Shown: piece after piece, positions 61,677-64,000 of the stretch
Position numbering within the stretch: position 1 is the stretch's first letter
Layout of the letters: each line of letters starts with the position of its first letter
Origin: Thiofilum sp.
GTDB taxonomy: Bacteria; Pseudomonadota; Gammaproteobacteria; Thiotrichales; Thiotrichaceae
DNA: 64,000 nucleotides
Direction of reading: 5' to 3'
Assembly (NCBI RefSeq): GCF_016711335.1
Contig: NZ_JADJTF010000001.1
Location: forward strand, 1,302,001 to 1,366,000
The notes under the pieces: generated by a model
The model's database searches: none
What the model was told of the DNA's origin: nothing
The model's input: the letters and a program-made list of their open reading frames with translations, nothing else
Translations under genes and position numbers: made by a program

Positions 61677-62258
61677 ATGCAAGCCTTATCTCGTGCGGAT
61701 TTAATGAGCTTAGAACAGTATTCAGTAGCGCGTCCGTCCTTTAGAAAGCAGGTGTTAGAGCATAAAGCGGCGCGTAAAGTGCATCTAGGGGCTAATGCTA
61801 CCTTGTATTTTGAAGATCGCTTAACCATTCAATACCAGATTCAAGAGATGCTGCGTATTGAGCGTATTTTTGAAGCGGAAGGGATTCAGGATGAGTTAGC
61901 GGCTTATAATCCTTTGATTCCCGATGGCTCGAATTGGAAAGCTACCTTTATGCTGGAGTTTCCTAATCCTGAAGAACGCAAGCGTCAGCTCGGACAGTTG
62001 ATTGGGATTGAGCGCCAGATGTGGGTGCAGATCGAGGGCTTTGACAAGGTGATTGCCATTGCTAATGAAGATCTACCGCGTGAAACGGATGAAAAAACCG
62101 CTGCGGTGCACTTTTTGCGCTTTGAGCTAAGTCAGGGTATGCGCCAAGCGGCATTGAATGGTGCAGCAATTCATATGGGTGTGGATCATGCTAATTACAC
62201 TCACTCGATTACGGTGAGTGAGGCAACCCGCCAGTCCTTAGTAGCTGATTTAGTTTAA
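61677..62258 (+). CDS. DUF3501 family protein
   Basis: A 193-residue soluble protein. The ATG at 61677 has AGGAG in front; the longer frame would overlap the Fe-S gene. It has the DUF3501 pattern, including GANATLYFEDRLTIQYQIQE and GVDHANYTHSI. The family is found almost only beside rubrerythrin and CCG-domain proteins. Function unknown. Confidence 0.87.
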   Translation: MQALSRADLMSLEQYSVARPSFRKQVLEHKAARKVHLGANATLYFEDRLTIQYQIQEMLRIERIFEAEGIQDELAAYNPLIPDGSNWKATFMLEFPNPEERKRQLGQLIGIERQMWVQIEGFDKVIAIANEDLPRETDEKTAAVHFLRFELSQGMRQAALNGAAIHMGVDHANYTHSITVSEATRQSLVADLV

Positions 62259-62266
62259 TCACTTCA

Positions 62267-62315
62267 AAAGTAGTACTTACTCGCTTGCCAACAGTCTTAG
62301 AGTAGGTACTGCTTT
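62267..62315 (+). terminator. Hairpin after DUF3501
   Basis: A 16-bp stem with two mismatches, 62267-62282 against 62300-62315 (core ACTTACTC with GAGTAGGT), over a 17-base loop. It begins eight bases after the DUF3501 stop. The T-run is short. Confidence 0.5.
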
Positions 62316-62431
62316 CTAGCATAATCATTGTTATCAGTCCTGTTCTTTAATTCTATAACTCAAAATACCTACCCCTATTGAGTTAAAAATTCGGTATCAT
62401 TCCTCTCGTCACCCCTAATCGACCGCTTGCT

Positions 62432-64000
62432 ATGACCGATATTTTTATTAGCTACAGCCATAAAGACGAAGCGTGGAAAGATGCGCTGCGTCAGCAATTG
62501 CAGGTGTTGCAACTGCATACTGAATTTGCCATTTGGGATGATCGTCAGATTGAGGTGGGGGCGAGTTGGTTGCCTGCGATTGAAAATGCGATAGCGCAAG
62601 CACGGGTAGCGATTTTGTTGGTGAGCAGTGATTTTTTGGCTTCGGAGTTTGTGACGCGCCAAGAGATTCCTAAATTTTTGCAGCGTCGTGAGCAGGAAGG
62701 GTTGCGCATTGTTCCGGTGATTGTGCGTCCGTGTGCGTGGAAAACCGTGCCGTGGTTGGCGAGTTTGCAGGGGGCGGTGAAGGATAATAAGCCACTGTCT
62801 GCTTATCCTTTGGGTTCGTTTGAGCTGGAGGAGGCGTTTAGTGCGATTACTGAAAAGGTACATGCGCTATTAATGGCAGCGAAGCATGAGGATGAGGTGA
62901 AGCGGATTGAGGCTGAGCGTGTGGAGCGGGAGCGTTTGGCGCGTGAGGCTGAGCAGCGGCGTTTGGAAGAGGAACGGGCAAGGCAAGAGGCAGAGGCTAA
63001 ACGGATAGCTGAGGCAAAAGCTGCACAGGAGCGGGAGACTCAACGCTTGGCGGCTGAACAGGCACAACGAGAAGCAGCGTTAAAGCGCGAGGCGGAGTTG
63101 AAACGTCAGGCTAAGATCAATGCACAAGAGTTAGAGTCTCGACAGCAAGCTATTAATCAACAACGCATTGCTATTCTGAGTGAGAAGTTAAGCAAGCTGT
63201 ATTTGCAACGCGATACGGAAACGCGGGTGGAGGAGAAATTTCGCCTTGATGCTTTGATTCAAGAGACGGAAGGTGAGTTGGCAGGTTTGGGGGTGAGTAC
63301 TTCACATACTCCACCGCCTAAGAAGTTAGAAGTGGTTAAAGCTGATGCGGGCGGCTTGAATAAATGGCTTTTAAGTGGTGTAGGTGTGGTGGTATTAGCG
63401 AGCGCAGGATGGGTGTTCATCAATAGAGATAAACCCGCGCCTATGCCTTCTGTACCAGCAGTGCAAAGTAATCCAGCAGCAGTTGAAGCACCTGCACCCG
63501 TAGTAGTCACTAAACCACCTACTGAGCCAATAAAACCAGAGCGTTTACCCTTTGAGCCAGAAATGGTCACTATTCCCGCTGGCACATTTACGATGGGTTG
63601 TGTGCCAAAGCGCGATCTCGTAGAGGGCTTAAAAGAATGTCCTAGTGATGAATTGCCCGCTCGTGAGGTCAAAGTAGACGTTTTTCAAATCGGCAAATAC
63701 GAGGTCACCTTTGATGAATGGGATGCGTGTGAACAGGCTAAGGTTTGCCCTCATGCTGAAGATGAAGGCTGGGGGCGGGGCAAGCGTCCAGTGATTAATG
63801 TGAGCTGGGATGATATACAGGTTTATTTAAAGTGGCTCAATGAGAAGACGGGTAAAAATTATCGCTTACCGACCGAAGCCGAGTGGGAATATGCTGCACG
63901 GGGTGGCAAGAATTCTGCCTACTCTTGGGGGACTAACAAGATTGCTTGCACTCAAGCACGTTATGGCAAATGGGGTGATGAGTGCAAAGATTCTGATAAG
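62432..64000 (+). CDS. TIR - coiled coil - membrane segment - FGE-like protein (partial)
   Basis: The first 523 residues of a protein that continues past the window edge. Residues 1-140 are a TIR_2-type domain (MTDIFISYSHKDEAW; WDDRQIEVGASWL; LLVSSDFLASEF), with Glu78 as candidate NADase catalytic residue. Residues 150-285 are a charged Arg/Glu/Ala coiled coil. Residues 312-330 form one membrane helix. After a Pro-rich linker, residues 373-523 are the start of a formylglycine-generating-enzyme/sulfatase-modifying domain (IPAGTFTMGC; FQIGKYEVTFDEW; YRLPTEAEWEYAARGG). The catalytic cysteines of that domain would be beyond the edge. Function is not known; signalling or immune use is inferred. 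Confidence 0.88.
   Translation, partial: MTDIFISYSHKDEAWKDALRQQLQVLQLHTEFAIWDDRQIEVGASWLPAIENAIAQARVAILLVSSDFLASEFVTRQEIPKFLQRREQEGLRIVPVIVRPCAWKTVPWLASLQGAVKDNKPLSAYPLGSFELEEAFSAITEKVHALLMAAKHEDEVKRIEAERVERERLAREAEQRRLEEERARQEAEAKRIAEAKAAQERETQRLAAEQAQREAALKREAELKRQAKINAQELESRQQAINQQRIAILSEKLSKLYLQRDTETRVEEKFRLDALIQETEGELAGLGVSTSHTPPPKKLEVVKADAGGLNKWLLSGVGVVVLASAGWVFINRDKPAPMPSVPAVQSNPAAVEAPAPVVVTKPPTEPIKPERLPFEPEMVTIPAGTFTMGCVPKRDLVEGLKECPSDELPAREVKVDVFQIGKYEVTFDEWDACEQAKVCPHAEDEGWGRGKRPVINVSWDDIQVYLKWLNEKTGKNYRLPTEAEWEYAARGGKNSAYSWGTNKIACTQARYGKWGDECKDSDK

Noticed and set aside
62375..63672. Three minus-strand frames at the right end
   Set aside because: All are antisense to the TIR/FGE-like gene, which has continuous domain matches in the plus strand.
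1..64000. CRISPR array, tRNA or rRNA genes
   Set aside because: No regularly spaced repeats and no tRNA cloverleaf or conserved rRNA sequence was noticed on reading through; a dedicated search was not possible.

Overview
The window looks like one chromosomal contig segment from a gammaproteobacterium, most plausibly a sulfur-oxidising, filamentous Thiotrichales relative (Thiothrix/Thiofilum-like). This is inferred from gene content and order and was not tested by database search: gammaproteobacterial blocks (dapF-DUF484-xerC, rhodanese-grxC-secB-gpsA, argH/algZR, hslVU, the nine-gene atp operon, glmUS, envC-ctpA), several sulfur-handling genes (tusA, rhodanese, a two-Cys ArsR regulator, a SulP permease) and a HupE/UreJ nickel permease. 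Base composition is moderate and coding is dense. No rRNA, tRNA or CRISPR array was seen.

Layout: 1-250 holds an apparent IS200/IS605 right-end remnant. 251-10260: a secreted ankyrin protein, a moxR-DUF58-transglutaminase operon, convergent topA-tsaC, and divergent hslVU. 10322-16280: an SGNH protein, a MocR regulator divergent from a class IV aminotransferase with a clear operator between them, a ParDE toxin-antitoxin pair, hupE and two unknown proteins. 16495-23850: comM, a Fic protein, bioF, tusA, dapF-DUF484-xerC, and a second secreted ankyrin protein. 23896-25605: a lipoprotein and a complete IS4-family element with 15-bp inverted repeats and a 9-bp target duplication, inserted on the stop codon of a DUF815 ATPase gene. 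25608-29730: lipA-elyC-DUF815 and sdaA. 29753-31960 is an accessory island: a REP-like double hairpin, a Phd/VapC pair, a start-less DUF2283 fragment, an AT-rich PD-(D/E)XK nuclease-like gene and a C9 tract. 31961-37515: trhP, nudK, argH, algZR. 37674-44776: the ATP synthase operon with a near-consensus sigma-70 promoter and a terminator. 44787-53725: a zinc-ribbon protein, glmUS, sulP, moaC-ctpA and envC. 53980-58495: an ArsR/SqrR-like regulator followed by rhodanese, grxC, thioredoxin 2, secB, gpsA, gshB and OsmC, i.e. a thiol and persulfide-handling neighbourhood. 58766-62258: an NlpC/P60 hydrolase, then rubrerythrin, an Fe-S (CCG-domain) protein and DUF3501. 62432 to the right edge: an incomplete TIR - coiled coil - membrane segment - formylglycine-generating-enzyme-like protein.

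How the genes work together: most of the window is housekeeping. The less ordinary signals are (i) the TIR/FGE-like fusion running off the window, (ii) an ArsR protein whose two cysteines have the 66-residue spacing of persulfide sensors, sitting before a sulfurtransferase/thiol cluster, (iii) the rubrerythrin-FeS-DUF3501 trio, (iv) a topoisomerase I whose C-terminus imitates the SSB protein-recruiting tip, (v) the MocR operator, and (vi) the small accessory island with a nuclease-like protein. No wholly new multi-gene system can be proved from sequence alone.
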